DNA of 64,000 nt from Streptomyces sp. NBC_00425 (GCF_036030735.1 NZ_CP107928.1:7750001-7814000), one strand, 5' to 3'; counted from the stretch's first letter, positions 45,532 through 56,153 are shown. Program-made: numbers and translations. The notes: generated from the sequence alone by a model not told the origin.

Positions 45532-46359
45532 TCAGGACTTCGTGACCGTCGCCTTGTTGATCACGACCGTCGCGTTCGGGGCGCCGTCGCCCGCGCCGGT
45601 GTTCTCGCCCGCGGCGGCGATCTTCTTCAGAACCTTCATGCCTTCGGGCGACACGGTGCCGAACGGCGTGTAGCTGGGCGGCAGCTGACTGTCCTGGTAG
45701 ACGAGGAAGAACTGGCTGCCGCCGGTGTGCGCCTGCCCCGTGTTGGCCATCGCGACCGTGCCCGCCGGGTAGACGTTCGCCTTCAGGGAGGCGTCCTTCA
45801 GGTTCTCGTCGGGAATCGTGTAGCCGGGACCGCCGCTGCCGCTGCCCGTCGGGTCGCCGCACTGCAGCACGTAGATCCCGTTGGTGGTGAGGCGGTGGCA
45901 CTTGGTGTGGTCGAAGTAGCCCTTGCCGGCGAGGAAGCCGAACGAGTTCACCGTGTGCGGCGCGGCCTTCGCCTTGAGCGCTATGCCGATGTCACCGCAG
46001 GTCGTCGCGAGCGTCATCGTGTACTTGGCCGACGAGTCGATCGTGACCGCCGGCTCCTTCTTCCAGGTCTGCGTCTTGACCGCACCGGCGGCGGGCTTCT
46101 CGCACGGGTCCTTGGCGGCACTGGCGCTGGGCGCGGCGGACGGCGTCGTGTCCGAACTCGCGTTCGCCTTGTCCTTGCCGTCGTCCTTCAGGACACCCGT
46201 CGTGTACAGCGCCAGGCTGCCGATGACGATCACGCCGAGCACCGACGCGATCACCGAGTTGCGCATACGGGCCTTGCGTCGGGCGCTCGTGCGCCGCTGC
46301 TGCTGCCGCAAGAACTTCTCCCGGGCGAGCTGACGCTTCCGCTGTTCCTGGGTGACCAC
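45532..46359 (-). CDS. Membrane-anchored cyclophilin-type peptidyl-prolyl isomerase
   Basis: A 275-residue protein: a basic cytoplasmic head (KRQLAREKFLRQQQRRTSARRKARMR), one span near 34-55, a Ser/Ala/Pro-rich linker, then a cyclophilin domain from about residue 108. The domain has the typical FHRxxxxF-like CHRLTTNGIYVLQCGDP, GSQFFLVYQDSQLPPSYTPFG and GGPGYTIPDEN. Several catalytic positions differ from model cyclophilins, so activity may be low. It should help fold exported proteins outside the membrane. GTG 46359 is the start. Divergent from the hydrolase gene. Confidence 0.85.
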   Translation of the reverse strand: MVTQEQRKRQLAREKFLRQQQRRTSARRKARMRNSVIASVLGVIVIGSLALYTTGVLKDDGKDKANASSDTTPSAAPSASAAKDPCEKPAAGAVKTQTWKKEPAVTIDSSAKYTMTLATTCGDIGIALKAKAAPHTVNSFGFLAGKGYFDHTKCHRLTTNGIYVLQCGDPTGSGSGGPGYTIPDENLKDASLKANVYPAGTVAMANTGQAHTGGSQFFLVYQDSQLPPSYTPFGTVSPEGMKVLKKIAAAGENTGAGDGAPNATVVINKATVTKS

Positions 46360-46539
46360 CGGGTTCTCTCCTCATGCGTCTCGTACGTCGACTGGGACGC
46401 GTGCGTCTTGTGAGCCGACCGCCTGCGTGTGTCCCGTACCGTATATGGGTTCGCTGAGGAAACGGCAGCGCCGGTAGGCTCTGACCACTGGCGCAGCGGC
46501 CCAGATGCCCACGCGTATCGACACAAACGAAGGACGATC

Positions 46540-47256
46540 GTGCTCATTGCCGGGTTCCCCGCCGGAGCCTGGGGGACGAACTGTTATCTCGTCGCCCCGG
46601 CTGCAGGCGAGGAGTGCGTGATCATCGACCCGGGCCACCAGGCGGCCCCCGGCGTCGAGGAAGCGATCAGAAAGCATCGGCTGAAGCCCGTGGCCGTCGT
46701 CCTCACCCATGGTCACATCGACCATGTGGCCTCGGTCGTCCCGGTGTGCGGCGCGCACGACGTGCCGGCCTGGATCCACCCCGAGGACCGCTACATGATG
46801 AGCGACCCCGAGAAGGCGCTGGGCCGGTCCATCGGGATGCCGCTGATGGGCGAGCTCACCGTGGGGGAGCCGGACGACGTCCGCGAGCTCACCGACGGCG
46901 CCGGGTTGGACCTGGCCGGACTGCAGTTCTCCGTCGCGCACGCGCCGGGCCATACCAGGGGGTCGGTGACCTTCCGGATGCCGGAGACGACCGACGTCCC
47001 GTCGGTGTTCTTCTCCGGGGACCTGCTGTTCGCCGGCTCCATCGGACGCACCGACCTGCCCGGCGGCGACATGGCCGAGATGCTCGACTCGCTGGCCCGC
47101 GTGTGCCTGCCGCTCGACGACTCGACCGTGGTGCTGTCCGGCCACGGCCCCCAGACGACCATCGGCCAGGAGCGCGCCGCCAACCCGTATCTGCGGCAGG
47201 TGGCGGCCGGCGGCCAGGGAGCGGGTTCGCCCACCCCTCCCCGACGAGGAATGTGA
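46540..47256 (+). CDS. Metallo-beta-lactamase-fold hydrolase (glyoxalase II-like)
   Basis: A 238-residue hydrolase. The zinc motif THGHIDHV is complete, followed by HAPGHTRGS and SGDLLFAGSIGRTDLPGG, the arrangement in glyoxalase II-like and related thioesterases. The substrate is not known; a glutathione-type thioester is unlikely as streptomycetes use mycothiol. GTG 46540 follows GAAGGA. hisS begins 12 nt after the stop, so the two probably form one operon. Confidence 0.85.
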   Translation: MLIAGFPAGAWGTNCYLVAPAAGEECVIIDPGHQAAPGVEEAIRKHRLKPVAVVLTHGHIDHVASVVPVCGAHDVPAWIHPEDRYMMSDPEKALGRSIGMPLMGELTVGEPDDVRELTDGAGLDLAGLQFSVAHAPGHTRGSVTFRMPETTDVPSVFFSGDLLFAGSIGRTDLPGGDMAEMLDSLARVCLPLDDSTVVLSGHGPQTTIGQERAANPYLRQVAAGGQGAGSPTPPRRGM

Positions 47257-47268
47257 CGAGAGACTTCC

Positions 47269-48531
47269 GTGAGCACCTTTCAGGCCCCCAAGGGCACGTA
47301 CGACCTGATCCCGCCGGACAGCGCCCAGTACCTGGCCGTCCGCGAGGCCATCGCCGCCCCGCTGCGCAACTCCGGTTACGGATACGTCGAGACGCCCGGC
47401 TTCGAGAACGTCGAACTGTTCGCGCGCGGTGTCGGTGAGTCGACCGACATCGTCACCAAGGAGATGTACGCCTTCGAGACCAAGGGCGGCGACAGGCTGG
47501 CCCTGCGTCCCGAGGGCACCGCGTCCGTGCTGCGCGCCGCTCTGGAGGCCAACCTGCACAAGGTGGGCAACCTGCCGGTCAAGCTCTGGTACTCCGGGTC
47601 GTACTACCGGTACGAGCGTCCTCAGAAGGGCCGTTACCGCCACTTCTCCCAGGTGGGCGCCGAGGCGATCGGCGCGGAGGACCCGGCGCTGGACGCCGAG
47701 CTGATCATCCTGGCGGACCAGGCGTACCGCTCCCTGGGGCTGCGCAACTTCCGCATTCTCCTCAACAGCCTCGGCGACAAGGAGTGCCGCCCGGTCTACC
47801 GGGAGGCGCTCCAGAACTTCCTGCGCGGCCTCGACCTCGACGAGGACACGCTGCGCCGCGCGGAGATCAACCCGCTCCGGGTGCTCGACGACAAGCGCGA
47901 GTCGGTCCAGAAGCAGCTCGGGGAGGCGCCGCTGCTGCGCGACTACCTCTGCGACGCCTGCAAGGCGTACCACGAGGAGGTGCGCGAGCTGATCACCGCG
48001 GCGGGCGTCGCCTTCGAGGACGACCCCAAGCTGGTCCGCGGTCTGGACTACTACACGCGCACGACCTTCGAGTTCGTCCACGACGGACTGGGCTCGCAGT
48101 CCGCGGTGGGCGGCGGAGGCCGTTACGACGGCCTCTCGGAGATGATCGGCGGCCCCGCGCTGCCCTCGGTGGGCTGGGCGCTGGGCGTCGACCGCACGGT
48201 CCTTGCGCTGGAGGCGGAGGGTGTGGAGCTCAGGCTGCCCGCCTCGACCTCCGTGTACGCGGTGCCGCTCGGCGAGGAGGCCCGCCGGGTGCTCTTCGCC
48301 AAGGTCACCGAACTGCGCAAGCTCGGCGTCGCGGCCGACTTCGCCTATGGCGGCAAGGGCCTCAAGGGCGCCATGAAGAGCGCCAACCGCAGCGGGGCGC
48401 GCTACACCGTCGTCGCCGGCGAACGCGACCTCGCCGAGGGCGTCGTCCAGCTCAAGGACATGGAGTCCGGCGAGCAGACGGCGGTAGGCGTCAACGAGAT
48501 CGTGGCCGAACTGGAGTCGAGGCTCGGATAG
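47269..48531 (+). CDS. hisS: Histidyl-tRNA synthetase
   Basis: A 420-residue class II synthetase. Motif 2 is in [20 protein letters not shown], and the histidine-A loops are [16 protein letters not shown] and GGGGRYDGL. The C-terminal anticodon-binding domain starts near residue 325. It charges tRNA-His in the cytoplasm. A strong hairpin follows. Confidence 0.97.
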   Translation: MSTFQAPKGTYDLIPPDSAQYLAVREAIAAPLRNSGYGYVETPGFENVELFARGVGESTDIVTKEMYAFETKGGDRLALRPEGTASVLRAALEANLHKVGNLPVKLWYSGSYYRYERPQKGRYRHFSQVGAEAIGAEDPALDAELIILADQAYRSLGLRNFRILLNSLGDKECRPVYREALQNFLRGLDLDEDTLRRAEINPLRVLDDKRESVQKQLGEAPLLRDYLCDACKAYHEEVRELITAAGVAFEDDPKLVRGLDYYTRTTFEFVHDGLGSQSAVGGGGRYDGLSEMIGGPALPSVGWALGVDRTVLALEAEGVELRLPASTSVYAVPLGEEARRVLFAKVTELRKLGVAADFAYGGKGLKGAMKSANRSGARYTVVAGERDLAEGVVQLKDMESGEQTAVGVNEIVAELESRLG

Positions 48532-48538
48532 CGGTTCA

Positions 48539-48571
48539 CGGGGACGCCGGGGCTGTCGCCCGGCGTCCCCG
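48539..48571 (+). terminator. Hairpin after hisS
   Basis: A 13-bp perfect stem (48539-48551 with 48559-48571), loop GCTGTCG, 8 nt after the hisS stop. No T run. Confidence 0.75.
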
Positions 48572-48880
48572 CCCGCATCCGCCGTCAACTCCACGGGCCG
48601 CGGTTCCTCTTCCGGGTGAGGGCGACGCGTGAGCGTCCCGCGCGTGTGCTCACCTCCGGGTCCGCCACCGGCGCTCCGCGGCCCGGCCGCACGCCGGCCG
48701 GGTGCGTCTGCCGTGAGGGTTCGGGGTGTGTTGTCATGCTTCGAGCGTCGGCCGGAACCGAACGCCCGGGGGCGGCCGCACGTAGTTCCTTATGTCCACC
48801 GAACGGTGGACGGTCGGCCTTGTGCGGCACAATGGCCCCTGCCCGAAGATGGTCCAACTCTCAAGTGACGGATCGGCGTG
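48572..48880. other. Non-coding region before the VKOR gene
   Basis: About 310 bp with no credible gene. It includes the palindrome at 48794-48811 and presumably the VKOR promoter, which could not be placed with confidence. Confidence 0.5.
48794..48811. promoter_or_regulatory. 18-bp palindrome GTCCACCGAACGGTGGAC
   Basis: A perfect inverted repeat of 8 bp with AA between, 70 nt before the VKOR start. Its size and symmetry suit a dimeric helix-turn-helix repressor. The binding protein is unknown. Confidence 0.5.
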
Positions 48881-49540
48881 ATGAGCAAGACGACAGTGAA
48901 AGACGCCTCCACGGAGTCCGAGCCCGAGCACGCGGCGGCGGTCGAGCCACGGACGGTGGGCGCCGGCCGTGGGTTCGCGATCCTGCTGCTGATCACCGGC
49001 GCGGCCGGTCTGCTCGCCGCGTGGGTCATCACGATCGACAAGTTCAAGATCCTCGAGGCCAAGGTCGCGGGCACGACCTTCACGCCCGGCTGCAGCATCA
49101 ACCCGGTCATCTCCTGCGGCAGCATCATGGAGAGCAAGCAGGCGTCCGTCTTCGGCTTCCCCAACCCGATGCTCGGCCTCGTCGCCTACGGCATGGTGAT
49201 CTGCGTCGGCATGAGCCTGCTGGCCCGGGCCCGCTTCCCGCGCTGGTACTGGCTGACCTTCAACTTCGGCACGCTCTTCGGCGTGGCCTTCTGCACCTGG
49301 CTGCAGTACCAGTCGCTGTACAAGATCAACGCCTTGTGCCTGTGGTGCTCGCTGGCCTGGGTCGCGACGATCACCATGTTCTGGTACGTCACCTCGTTCA
49401 ACGTGCGCAACGGCTTCCTCCCCGCCCCCGCAGGGCTGAAGCGGTTCTTCGGCGAGTTCACCTGGGTCCTGCCGGTCACCCACGCCGGCATCATCGCGAT
49501 GCTGATCCTGACCCGCTGGGGCGCCGACCTCTGGGCCTGA
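48881..49540 (+). CDS. Vitamin K epoxide reductase family protein (VKOR)
   Basis: A 219-residue membrane protein with about five spans. The redox Cys pair is CLWC near residue 150; the loop Cys pair lies in GCSINPVISCGS. Bacterial VKOR passes electrons from an exported disulfide-forming protein to menaquinone, so it reoxidises a DsbA-like partner outside the membrane. No partner is fused or adjacent. ATG 48881 and an overlapping GTG three nt earlier are both possible. Confidence 0.9.
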   Translation: MSKTTVKDASTESEPEHAAAVEPRTVGAGRGFAILLLITGAAGLLAAWVITIDKFKILEAKVAGTTFTPGCSINPVISCGSIMESKQASVFGFPNPMLGLVAYGMVICVGMSLLARARFPRWYWLTFNFGTLFGVAFCTWLQYQSLYKINALCLWCSLAWVATITMFWYVTSFNVRNGFLPAPAGLKRFFGEFTWVLPVTHAGIIAMLILTRWGADLWA

Positions 49541-49587
49541 CCGCGGCCCCGCACGGGCGGCCGGAGGGGACTGTCGTACCCCTGACG

Positions 49588-49593
49588 TAGGCT
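49588..49593 (+). promoter_or_regulatory. -10 box TAGGCT, leaderless start for rarA
   Basis: TAGGCT ends 7 nt before GTG 49601; the intervening CCGAGGT contains only a weak GAGG that would be too close to work as a ribosome binding site. Confidence 0.4.
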
Positions 49594-49600
49594 CCGAGGT

Positions 49601-50956
49601 GTGGAGCCCGACCTGTTCACCGCCGCAGCGGAAGACCGCCAGGAGAAGGACCCCGCCGGGAGCCCCCTGGCGGTCCGGATGCGTCCGCGCACCCTCGACG
49701 AGGTGGTGGGCCAGCAGCATCTGCTGAAGCCCGGCTCGCCCCTGCGCCGCCTGGTCGGCGAGGGCGCGAAAGGCCCGGCCGGCCCCTCCTCCGTGATCCT
49801 CTGGGGACCGCCGGGCACGGGGAAGACGACCCTCGCGTACGTGGTCTCCAAGGCCACCAACAAGCGGTTCGTCGAGCTGTCCGCCATCACCGCCGGCGTC
49901 AAGGAGGTCCGTGCCGTCATCGACGGCGCCCGCCGCGCCATCGGCGGCTACGGCAAGGAGACCGTCCTCTTCCTCGACGAGATCCACCGCTTCAGCAAGG
50001 CCCAGCAGGACTCCCTCCTGCCGGCCGTCGAGAACCGCTGGGTGACGCTGATCGCGGCGACCACCGAGAACCCCTACTTCTCGGTCATCTCGCCCCTGCT
50101 CTCCCGCTCCCTCCTGCTGACCCTCGAGCCCCTCACCGACGGCGACCTCCGCGACCTGGTCGGGCGCGCCCTGTCCGACGACCGCGGCCTCAAGGACGCC
50201 GTCACCCTCCCCGCGGACGCCGAGGCCCATCTCCTGCGCATCGCCGGCGGCGACGCCCGGCGCGCCCTCACGGCCCTGGAGGCCGCCGCCGGCGCCGCGC
50301 TCGACCAGGACGAGACCGAGATCAGCCTTCGGACACTGGAGCAGACGGTCGACCGCGCGGCCGTGAAGTACGACCGCGACGGCGACCAGCACTACGACGT
50401 CGCCAGCGCCCTCATCAAGTCCATCCGCGGCTCGGACGTCGACGCGGCCCTGCACTACCTGGCCCGCATGATCGAGGCGGGCGAGGACCCCCGCTTCATC
50501 GCCCGCCGCCTGATGATCTCCGCCAGCGAGGACGTCGGCCTCGCCGACCCGAACGCACTGCCGATCGCGGTCGCCGCCGCCCAGGCCGTCGCCATGATCG
50601 GCTTCCCCGAGGCCGCCCTCACCCTCAGCCACGCCACCATCGCCCTCGCCCTGGCGCCCAAGTCCAACGCCGCGACCACCGCGATCGGCGCCGCCCTGGA
50701 CGACGTCCGCAAGGGGCTGGCCGGGCCCGTCCCCCCGCATCTGCGGGACGGCCACTACAAGGGGGCCGCCAAACTCGGGCACGCCCAGGGGTACGTGTAC
50801 CCGCACGACCTGCCCGAGGGCATCGCCGCCCAGCAGTACGCGCCGGACGCGATCCACGGCCGGGAGTACTACACCCCCACCCGGCACGGCGCCGAGGCCC
50901 GCTACGCGGACGCGGTCGAGTGGACCAGAACGCACCTCGGTCGGAACGGGTCCTGA
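49601..50956 (+). CDS. rarA: Replication-associated recombination ATPase RarA (MgsA)
   Basis: A 451-residue AAA+ clamp-loader-like ATPase. Walker A is GPPGTGKTT, Walker [10 protein letters not shown], sensor 1 AATTENP. The C-terminal half ([35 protein letters not shown]) is the tetramerisation region typical of RarA/MgsA/WRNIP1. It acts at stalled replication forks. Length is normal. Confidence 0.94.
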   Translation: MEPDLFTAAAEDRQEKDPAGSPLAVRMRPRTLDEVVGQQHLLKPGSPLRRLVGEGAKGPAGPSSVILWGPPGTGKTTLAYVVSKATNKRFVELSAITAGVKEVRAVIDGARRAIGGYGKETVLFLDEIHRFSKAQQDSLLPAVENRWVTLIAATTENPYFSVISPLLSRSLLLTLEPLTDGDLRDLVGRALSDDRGLKDAVTLPADAEAHLLRIAGGDARRALTALEAAAGAALDQDETEISLRTLEQTVDRAAVKYDRDGDQHYDVASALIKSIRGSDVDAALHYLARMIEAGEDPRFIARRLMISASEDVGLADPNALPIAVAAAQAVAMIGFPEAALTLSHATIALALAPKSNAATTAIGAALDDVRKGLAGPVPPHLRDGHYKGAAKLGHAQGYVYPHDLPEGIAAQQYAPDAIHGREYYTPTRHGAEARYADAVEWTRTHLGRNGS

Positions 50957-50964
50957 GCACCCTG

Positions 50965-50970
50965 TAGAAT
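50965..50970 (+). promoter_or_regulatory. -10 box TAGAAT before the rpsD leader
   Basis: A near-ideal TANNNT box 9 nt after the rarA stop. No clear -35 was seen at the usual distance. Transcription from here would begin near 50977. Confidence 0.45.
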
Positions 50971-50976
50971 CCCTCG

Positions 50977-51254
50977 GAGTGCTGCGTCCCGTGCAGTCAG
51001 AACGGGACAGTCAGCCGGAGCACCGGTCCCTCGGACCGGCTCCAGGAGCGTCGCGCACCGTCGAAGGTGTCGCGGGCAGCCCATCACCACCCGGAATCCG
51101 GGATCGGTCGGTGGGCAACTCGCGTGCTGCACGTATGTGCCCAGACCAGGGGAGCGGCTGCCCGACAGGTCCCGAGCGGACCCGGCGGGTTTCCCCGGCT
51201 GCGGATTGCGACCTCCCTCAACCCTGACAAGCCGAAACCAGGAAACGAGAGACA
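50977..51254 (+). ncRNA. Structured 5' leader of rpsD
   Basis: About 278 nt without a credible gene before rpsD. Foldable parts include GTCCCG/CGGGAC near 50986-51008, a hairpin around 51017-51045 (GGAG and CCGGTCC with GGACCGG and CTCC), and pairing near 51085-51120 and 51170-51215. Ribosomal protein S4 represses its own mRNA through such leaders in other bacteria. A similar control is possible here but no known leader class is recognised. Confidence 0.35.
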
Positions 51255-51869
51255 GTGGCGAACCAGTCCCGCCCCAAGGTGAAGAAGTCGCGTGCCCTCG
51301 GCATCGCGCTGACCCCGAAGGCCGTCAAGTACTTCGAGGCCCGCCCCTACCCGCCGGGCGAGCACGGCCGCGGCCGCAAGCAGAACTCGGACTACAAGGT
51401 CCGTCTGCTCGAGAAGCAGCGTCTGCGCGCGCAGTACGACGTGTCCGAGCGTCAGCTCGTCCGCGCCTACGAGCGTGCCTCCAAGGTCCAGGGCAAGACC
51501 GGTGAGGCCCTGATCATCGAGCTCGAGCGCCGTCTCGACGCGCTGGTCCTGCGTTCGGGCATCGCCCGCACGATCTACCAGGCCCGTCAGATGGTCGTGC
51601 ACGGCCACATCGAGGTCAACGGTCAGAAGACCGACAAGCCCTCGTTCCGTGTCCGTCCCGACGACGTCGTGATGGTCCGCGAGCGCAGCCGTGAGAAGAC
51701 CCTCTTCTCCATCGCCCGCGAGGGCGGCTTCGCCCCCGACGGCGAGACCCCGCGCTACCTCCAGGTGAACCTCAAGGCCCTGGCGTTCCGCCTGGACCGT
51801 GAGCCGAACCGCAAGGAGATCCCGGTGATCTGCGACGAGCAGCTCGTCGTCGAGTACTACGCCCGCTGA
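51255..51869 (+). CDS. rpsD: 30S ribosomal protein S4
   Basis: A 204-residue primary 16S rRNA-binding protein that nucleates small-subunit assembly. The S4 RNA-binding domain (LDALVLRSGIARTIYQARQMV, HGHIEVNGQK) is intact. The N-terminus has no Cys cluster, so this is the zinc-free (C-minus) form. It stands alone, outside the alpha operon, as is usual for streptomycetes. GTG 51255 follows GAAACGAGAGA. A terminator follows. Confidence 0.96.
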   Translation: MANQSRPKVKKSRALGIALTPKAVKYFEARPYPPGEHGRGRKQNSDYKVRLLEKQRLRAQYDVSERQLVRAYERASKVQGKTGEALIIELERRLDALVLRSGIARTIYQARQMVVHGHIEVNGQKTDKPSFRVRPDDVVMVRERSREKTLFSIAREGGFAPDGETPRYLQVNLKALAFRLDREPNRKEIPVICDEQLVVEYYAR

Positions 51870-51916
51870 TCCCCGCCCGGATCGGCCCGCGGCGGTCGTA
51901 GCACCTCCGCACTCCG

Positions 51917-51963
51917 GCCCGTCGTCCCCCCGCCCTTCGGAGCGGGCGGGGCGACGGGCTTTT
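51917..51963 (+). terminator. Terminator after rpsD
   Basis: GCCCGTCG pairs with CGACGGGC, with further imperfect G/C pairing inside and a TTCG-containing loop, followed by TTTT. About 48 nt past the stop. Confidence 0.85.
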
Positions 51964-52055
51964 GCACGCCCCTAATCCGGTACGGAACGCCGGTGGCGGC
52001 GCGATAGGCTCGCCTCCAGAGATAGGTGTTCGTCGGCCGAGGGAGCGGGTGCGCA

Positions 52056-52496
52056 GTGTCCGGTGGAGAGGTGGCCGGCATTCTGGTGGCCGTGTTCTGG
52101 GCGATCCTGGTCTCCTTCCTCGCCGTCGCGCTGGCGAGGCTGGCCCAGACGCTCAGGGCGACCACCCGGCTGGTCGCGGACGTGACCGAACAGGCCGTCC
52201 CGCTGCTGGCCGACGCCTCCGCCGCCGTGCGCTCCGCGCAGACCCAGATCGACCGGGTCGACGCCATCGCCAGCGATGTCCAGGAGGTCACGTCGAACGC
52301 GTCGGCGCTCTCCACCACGGTCGCCTCCACCTTCGGCGGGCCCCTGGTGAAGGTCGCCGCGTTCGGCTACGGCGTCCGCCGGGCCCTCGGCGGCCGTAAG
52401 GAAGACGCGCCCGCGAGGGAGCCCCGGCGGACCGTCATCGTGGGCCGCACGGTCTCCCGGCGGGAGAAGCGCAAGCCCCGTGGAAAGAGGGACTGA
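52056..52496 (+). CDS. DUF948 membrane-anchored protein
   Basis: A 146-residue protein: one N-terminal span (EVAGILVAVFWAILVSFLAVALARLA), then a long helical region with LVADVTEQAVPLLADASAAVRSAQTQIDRVDAI, the pattern of DUF948, and a basic tail. Function is unknown. GTG 52056 follows GAGGGAG at nine nt; the GTG at 52026 would add ten residues. It precedes a DUF6167 protein and alaS. Confidence 0.75.
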   Translation: MSGGEVAGILVAVFWAILVSFLAVALARLAQTLRATTRLVADVTEQAVPLLADASAAVRSAQTQIDRVDAIASDVQEVTSNASALSTTVASTFGGPLVKVAAFGYGVRRALGGRKEDAPAREPRRTVIVGRTVSRREKRKPRGKRD

Positions 52497-52504
52497 GACC
52501 AGCG

Positions 52505-52885
52505 ATGTTCCGCCGTACCTTCTGGTTCAGCACGGGCGTCGCCGCCGGTGTCTGGGCCACCACCAAGGTCAACCGCAAGCTCAGGCAGCTGACCCCCGAG
52601 AGCCTCGCCGCGACCGCGGCCGACAAGGCCCTCGAGACGGGAGCACGCCTCAAGGACCGCGCGGTGGGCTTCGCGCTCGACGTCCGCGACAACATGGCCC
52701 GGCGGGAGGCCGAGCTGGGGGAGGCGCTGGGGATCCGCGAGGACCCCGCACTGCCCGCCCCCAGGCGGTACCCCGCCATCGAGAACCGCACCCACCCGCA
52801 GCACCGCACCCGACAGCACGACCGCGACAACCCGAAGTACATCGAGAACACGACGTACTCGAACGACCGGAATGAGGACCACTGA
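52505..52885 (+). CDS. DUF6167 small protein
   Basis: A 126-residue protein with a short hydrophobic start ([19 protein letters not shown]), a helical middle ([33 protein letters not shown]) and a polar His/Arg/Asn-rich tail. I recall it as DUF6167, always next to alaS in streptomycetes. Function is unknown. The stop overlaps the alaS start (TGATG), so alaS translation may depend on it. Confidence 0.7.
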   Translation: MFRRTFWFSTGVAAGVWATTKVNRKLRQLTPESLAATAADKALETGARLKDRAVGFALDVRDNMARREAELGEALGIREDPALPAPRRYPAIENRTHPQHRTRQHDRDNPKYIENTTYSNDRNEDH

Positions 52886-55557
52886 TGGAGTCGGCCGAGA
52901 TCCGCCGCCGCTGGCTGAGCTTCTACGAGGAGCGCGGGCACACCGTCGTCCCTTCGGCGTCGCTCATCGCGGACGACCCGACTCTGCTCCTGGTCCCCGC
53001 CGGCATGGTCCCGTTCAAGCCGTACTTCCTCGGCGAGGTGAAGCCGCCGTGGTCGCGCGCCACCAGCGTGCAGAAGTGCGTGCGCACGCCCGACATCGAA
53101 GAGGTCGGCAAGACCACCCGGCACGGCACGTTCTTCCAGATGTGCGGCAACTTCTCCTTCGGCGACTACTTCAAGGAAGGCGCCGTCAAGTACGCCTGGG
53201 AGCTGCTCACCAGCCCCCAGGACAAGGGCGGTTACGGCCTGGAGCCGGAGAAGCTCTGGATCACGGTCTACCAGGACGACGACGAGGCCGAGCGCATCTG
53301 GCACGAGGTCGTCGGCGTGCCCAAGGAGCGCATCCAGCGCCTCGGCATGAAGGACAACTACTGGTCCATGGGCGTCCCCGGCCCGTGCGGACCGTGTTCC
53401 GAGATCAACTACGACCGCGGCCCCGAGTTCGGCGTCGAGGGCGGCCCCGCCGTCAACGACGAGCGGTACGTGGAGATCTGGAACCTCGTCTTCATGCAGT
53501 ACGAGCGCGGGGAGGGCATCGGCAAGGACAACTTCGAGATCCTCGGCGAGCTGCCCAGCAAGAACATCGACACGGGCCTCGGCCTGGAGCGCCTCGCCAT
53601 GATTCTGCAGGGCGTGCAGAACATGTACGAGATCGACACCTCCATGGCCGTCATCAAGAAGGCCACCGAGCTGACCGGCGTCGCGTACGGCGAGGCCCAC
53701 GACTCGGACGTCTCGCTGCGCGTGGTCACCGACCACATGCGCACCTCCGTGATGCTCATCGGTGACGGCGTCACTCCGGGCAACGAGGGCCGCGGCTATG
53801 TGCTGCGCCGCATCATGCGCCGCGCCATCCGCAACATGCGCCTCCTCGGCGCCACCGGCCTCGTCGTCAAGGACCTCATCGACACGGTCATCGAGATGAT
53901 GGGCCAGCAGTACCCGGAGCTGGTCACCGACCGCGAGCGCATCGAGAAGGTCGCCCTCGCCGAGGAGAACGCCTTCGTCAAGACGCTCAGGGCCGGCACC
54001 AACATCCTCGACACGGCCATCACCGAGGCCAAGGCCGCCGGCGGCCGGGTCCTCGCCGGCGACAAGGCCTTCCTGCTCCACGACACCTGGGGCTTCCCGA
54101 TCGACCTCACCCTGGAGATGGCCGCCGAGCAGGGGCTGTCCGTGGACGAGGACGGCTTCCGCCGTCTGATGAAGGAACAGCGGGACAAGGCCAAGGCCGA
54201 CGCCCAGGCCAAGAAGACCGGCCACGCCGGCACGGGCGCCTACCGCGAGATCGCCGACAGGGCCGGCGAGACCGACTTCATCGGGTACTCCGACACCGAG
54301 GGCGAGTCCACGATCGTCGGCATCCTCGTCGACGGCGCCTCCTCCCCGGCCGCCACCGAGGGCGACGAGGTCGAGATCGTCCTCGACCGCACCCCGTTCT
54401 ACGCCGAGGGCGGCGGCCAGATCGGCGACACCGGCCGGATCAAGGTCGACACCGGCGCCGTCGTCGAGATCCGCGACACCCAGAAGCCCGTCCCCGGCGT
54501 GTACGTGCACAAGGGCGTCGTCCAGTTCGGCGAGGTGACGGTCGGAGCCAAGGCCCACGCCTCGATCGACGGCCGCCGCCGTACGGCCATCGCCCGCGCC
54601 CACTCGGCCACCCACCTCACCCACCAGGCGCTGCGCGACGCCCTCGGCCCGACGGCCGCCCAGGCCGGCTCCGAGAACCAGCCCGGCCGCTTCCGCTTCG
54701 ACTTCGGCTCCCCGGCCGCCGTTCCGACGGCCGTGATGACCGACGTCGAGCAGAAGATCAACGAGGTGCTCGCCCGCGACCTGGACGTCCAGGCCGAGGT
54801 CATGGGCATCGACGAGGCCAAGAAGCAGGGCGCCATCGCCGAGTTCGGCGAGAAGTACGGCGAGCGTGTCCGGGTCGTCACCATCGGCGACTTCTCCAAG
54901 GAGCTGTGCGGCGGCACGCACGTGCACAACACCGCCCAGCTCGGCCTGGTGAAGCTGCTCGGCGAGTCGTCGATCGGCTCGGGCGTGCGCCGCATCGAGG
55001 CCCTGGTCGGCGTCGACGCCTACAACTTCCTGGCCCGTGAGCACACGGTCGTCGCCCAGCTCCAGGAGCTGATCAAGGGCCGTCCGGAGGAGCTCCCGGA
55101 GAAGGTCTCCGCCATGCTCGGCAAGCTGAAGGATGCCGAGAAGGAGATCGAGAAGTTCCGCGCCGAGAAGGTCCTCCAGGCCGCCGCCGGTCTCGTGGAG
55201 TCCGCCAAGGACGTCCGCGGGGTCGCCGTGGTCACCGGCCAGGTCCCGGACGGCACCACGCCGGACGACCTTCGCAGGCTGGTCCTCGACGTGCGCGGCC
55301 GCATCCAGGGTGGACGGGCCGCGGTGGTCGCCCTGTTCACGGTCAACAACGGCAAGCCGCTGACGGTCATCGCCACCAACGAGGCCGCCCGCGAGCGCGG
55401 ACTCAAGGCCGGCGAACTGGTCCGCACGGCCGCCAAGACCCTCGGCGGCGGCGGTGGCGGCAAGCCCGACGTGGCCCAGGGCGGCGGCCAGAACCCGGCC
55501 GCGGTCGGCGACGCCGTCGACGCCGTCGAGCGGCTCGTGGCGGAAACGGCCAAGTGA
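52885..55557 (+). CDS. alaS: Alanyl-tRNA synthetase
   Basis: An 890-residue class II synthetase. The catalytic core is N-terminal, with [33 protein letters not shown]. The editing domain has the zinc ligands HSATHLTH and CGGTHVHN, and the C-terminal part holds the C-Ala region with [15 protein letters not shown]. Complete and of normal length. Its stop overlaps ruvX (GTGA). Confidence 0.97.
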   Translation: MESAEIRRRWLSFYEERGHTVVPSASLIADDPTLLLVPAGMVPFKPYFLGEVKPPWSRATSVQKCVRTPDIEEVGKTTRHGTFFQMCGNFSFGDYFKEGAVKYAWELLTSPQDKGGYGLEPEKLWITVYQDDDEAERIWHEVVGVPKERIQRLGMKDNYWSMGVPGPCGPCSEINYDRGPEFGVEGGPAVNDERYVEIWNLVFMQYERGEGIGKDNFEILGELPSKNIDTGLGLERLAMILQGVQNMYEIDTSMAVIKKATELTGVAYGEAHDSDVSLRVVTDHMRTSVMLIGDGVTPGNEGRGYVLRRIMRRAIRNMRLLGATGLVVKDLIDTVIEMMGQQYPELVTDRERIEKVALAEENAFVKTLRAGTNILDTAITEAKAAGGRVLAGDKAFLLHDTWGFPIDLTLEMAAEQGLSVDEDGFRRLMKEQRDKAKADAQAKKTGHAGTGAYREIADRAGETDFIGYSDTEGESTIVGILVDGASSPAATEGDEVEIVLDRTPFYAEGGGQIGDTGRIKVDTGAVVEIRDTQKPVPGVYVHKGVVQFGEVTVGAKAHASIDGRRRTAIARAHSATHLTHQALRDALGPTAAQAGSENQPGRFRFDFGSPAAVPTAVMTDVEQKINEVLARDLDVQAEVMGIDEAKKQGAIAEFGEKYGERVRVVTIGDFSKELCGGTHVHNTAQLGLVKLLGESSIGSGVRRIEALVGVDAYNFLAREHTVVAQLQELIKGRPEELPEKVSAMLGKLKDAEKEIEKFRAEKVLQAAAGLVESAKDVRGVAVVTGQVPDGTTPDDLRRLVLDVRGRIQGGRAAVVALFTVNNGKPLTVIATNEAARERGLKAGELVRTAAKTLGGGGGGKPDVAQGGGQNPAAVGDAVDAVERLVAETAK

Positions 55558-56030
55558 GCAGTCCCATGCGCAAGGGCCGTCGACTCGCGATCGACGTCGG
55601 GGACGCCCGGATCGGGGTCGCCTCGTGCGACCCCGACGGGATCCTCGCCACCCCGGTGGAGACGGTCCCCGGCCGGGACGTGCCGGCGGCCTACCGGCGG
55701 CTCGGACAGCTGATCGAGGAATACGAGCCGATCGAGGTCGTGGTGGGTCTTCCTCGCTCCCTCAAGGGGGGCGAGGGCCCGGCCGCGGCGAAGGTGCGCG
55801 GTTTCGCACAGGAACTGGCGAACAAAATCGCCCCCGTATCCGTACGTCTGGTGGACGAGCGGATGACGACCGTGACGGCAAGTCAGGGACTGCGGGCATC
55901 GGGGGTGAAGTCGAAGAAGGGCAGATCGGTCATCGACCAGGCAGCCGCTGTGATCATCCTTCAGCAGGCGCTGGAATCCGAACGGGTGTCAGGTAAAGCA
56001 CCGGGCGAGGGCGTCGAAGTGGTCATCTGA
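55554..56030 (+). CDS. ruvX: RuvX/YqgF RNase H-fold nuclease
   Basis: A 158-residue protein of the YqgF family. The Asp motif is in [31 protein letters not shown] and VDERMTTV are the other conserved blocks. The family is linked to 16S rRNA 5' maturation and has been proposed as a junction resolvase. GTG 55554 overlaps the alaS stop. The next gene begins 124 nt later. Confidence 0.9.
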   Translation: MSSPMRKGRRLAIDVGDARIGVASCDPDGILATPVETVPGRDVPAAYRRLGQLIEEYEPIEVVVGLPRSLKGGEGPAAAKVRGFAQELANKIAPVSVRLVDERMTTVTASQGLRASGVKSKKGRSVIDQAAAVIILQQALESERVSGKAPGEGVEVVI

Positions 56031-56153
56031 TCGCGATACGGTAACGTTCCGCGCGATGCGGGGCTGTTCGAACAGTCGCCGCACAGAGAGAGGCGGAACG
56101 GTGACGGGCTCGCGAAGGCTTCGTGTCCACCGCCTCGCGGCTCTAGGGGATCG

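Noticed and set aside
50979..51227. An 82-codon frame in the rpsD leader
   Set aside because: Pro/Arg/Ser-rich without ribosome binding site at the GTG; the region is better explained as a structured leader.
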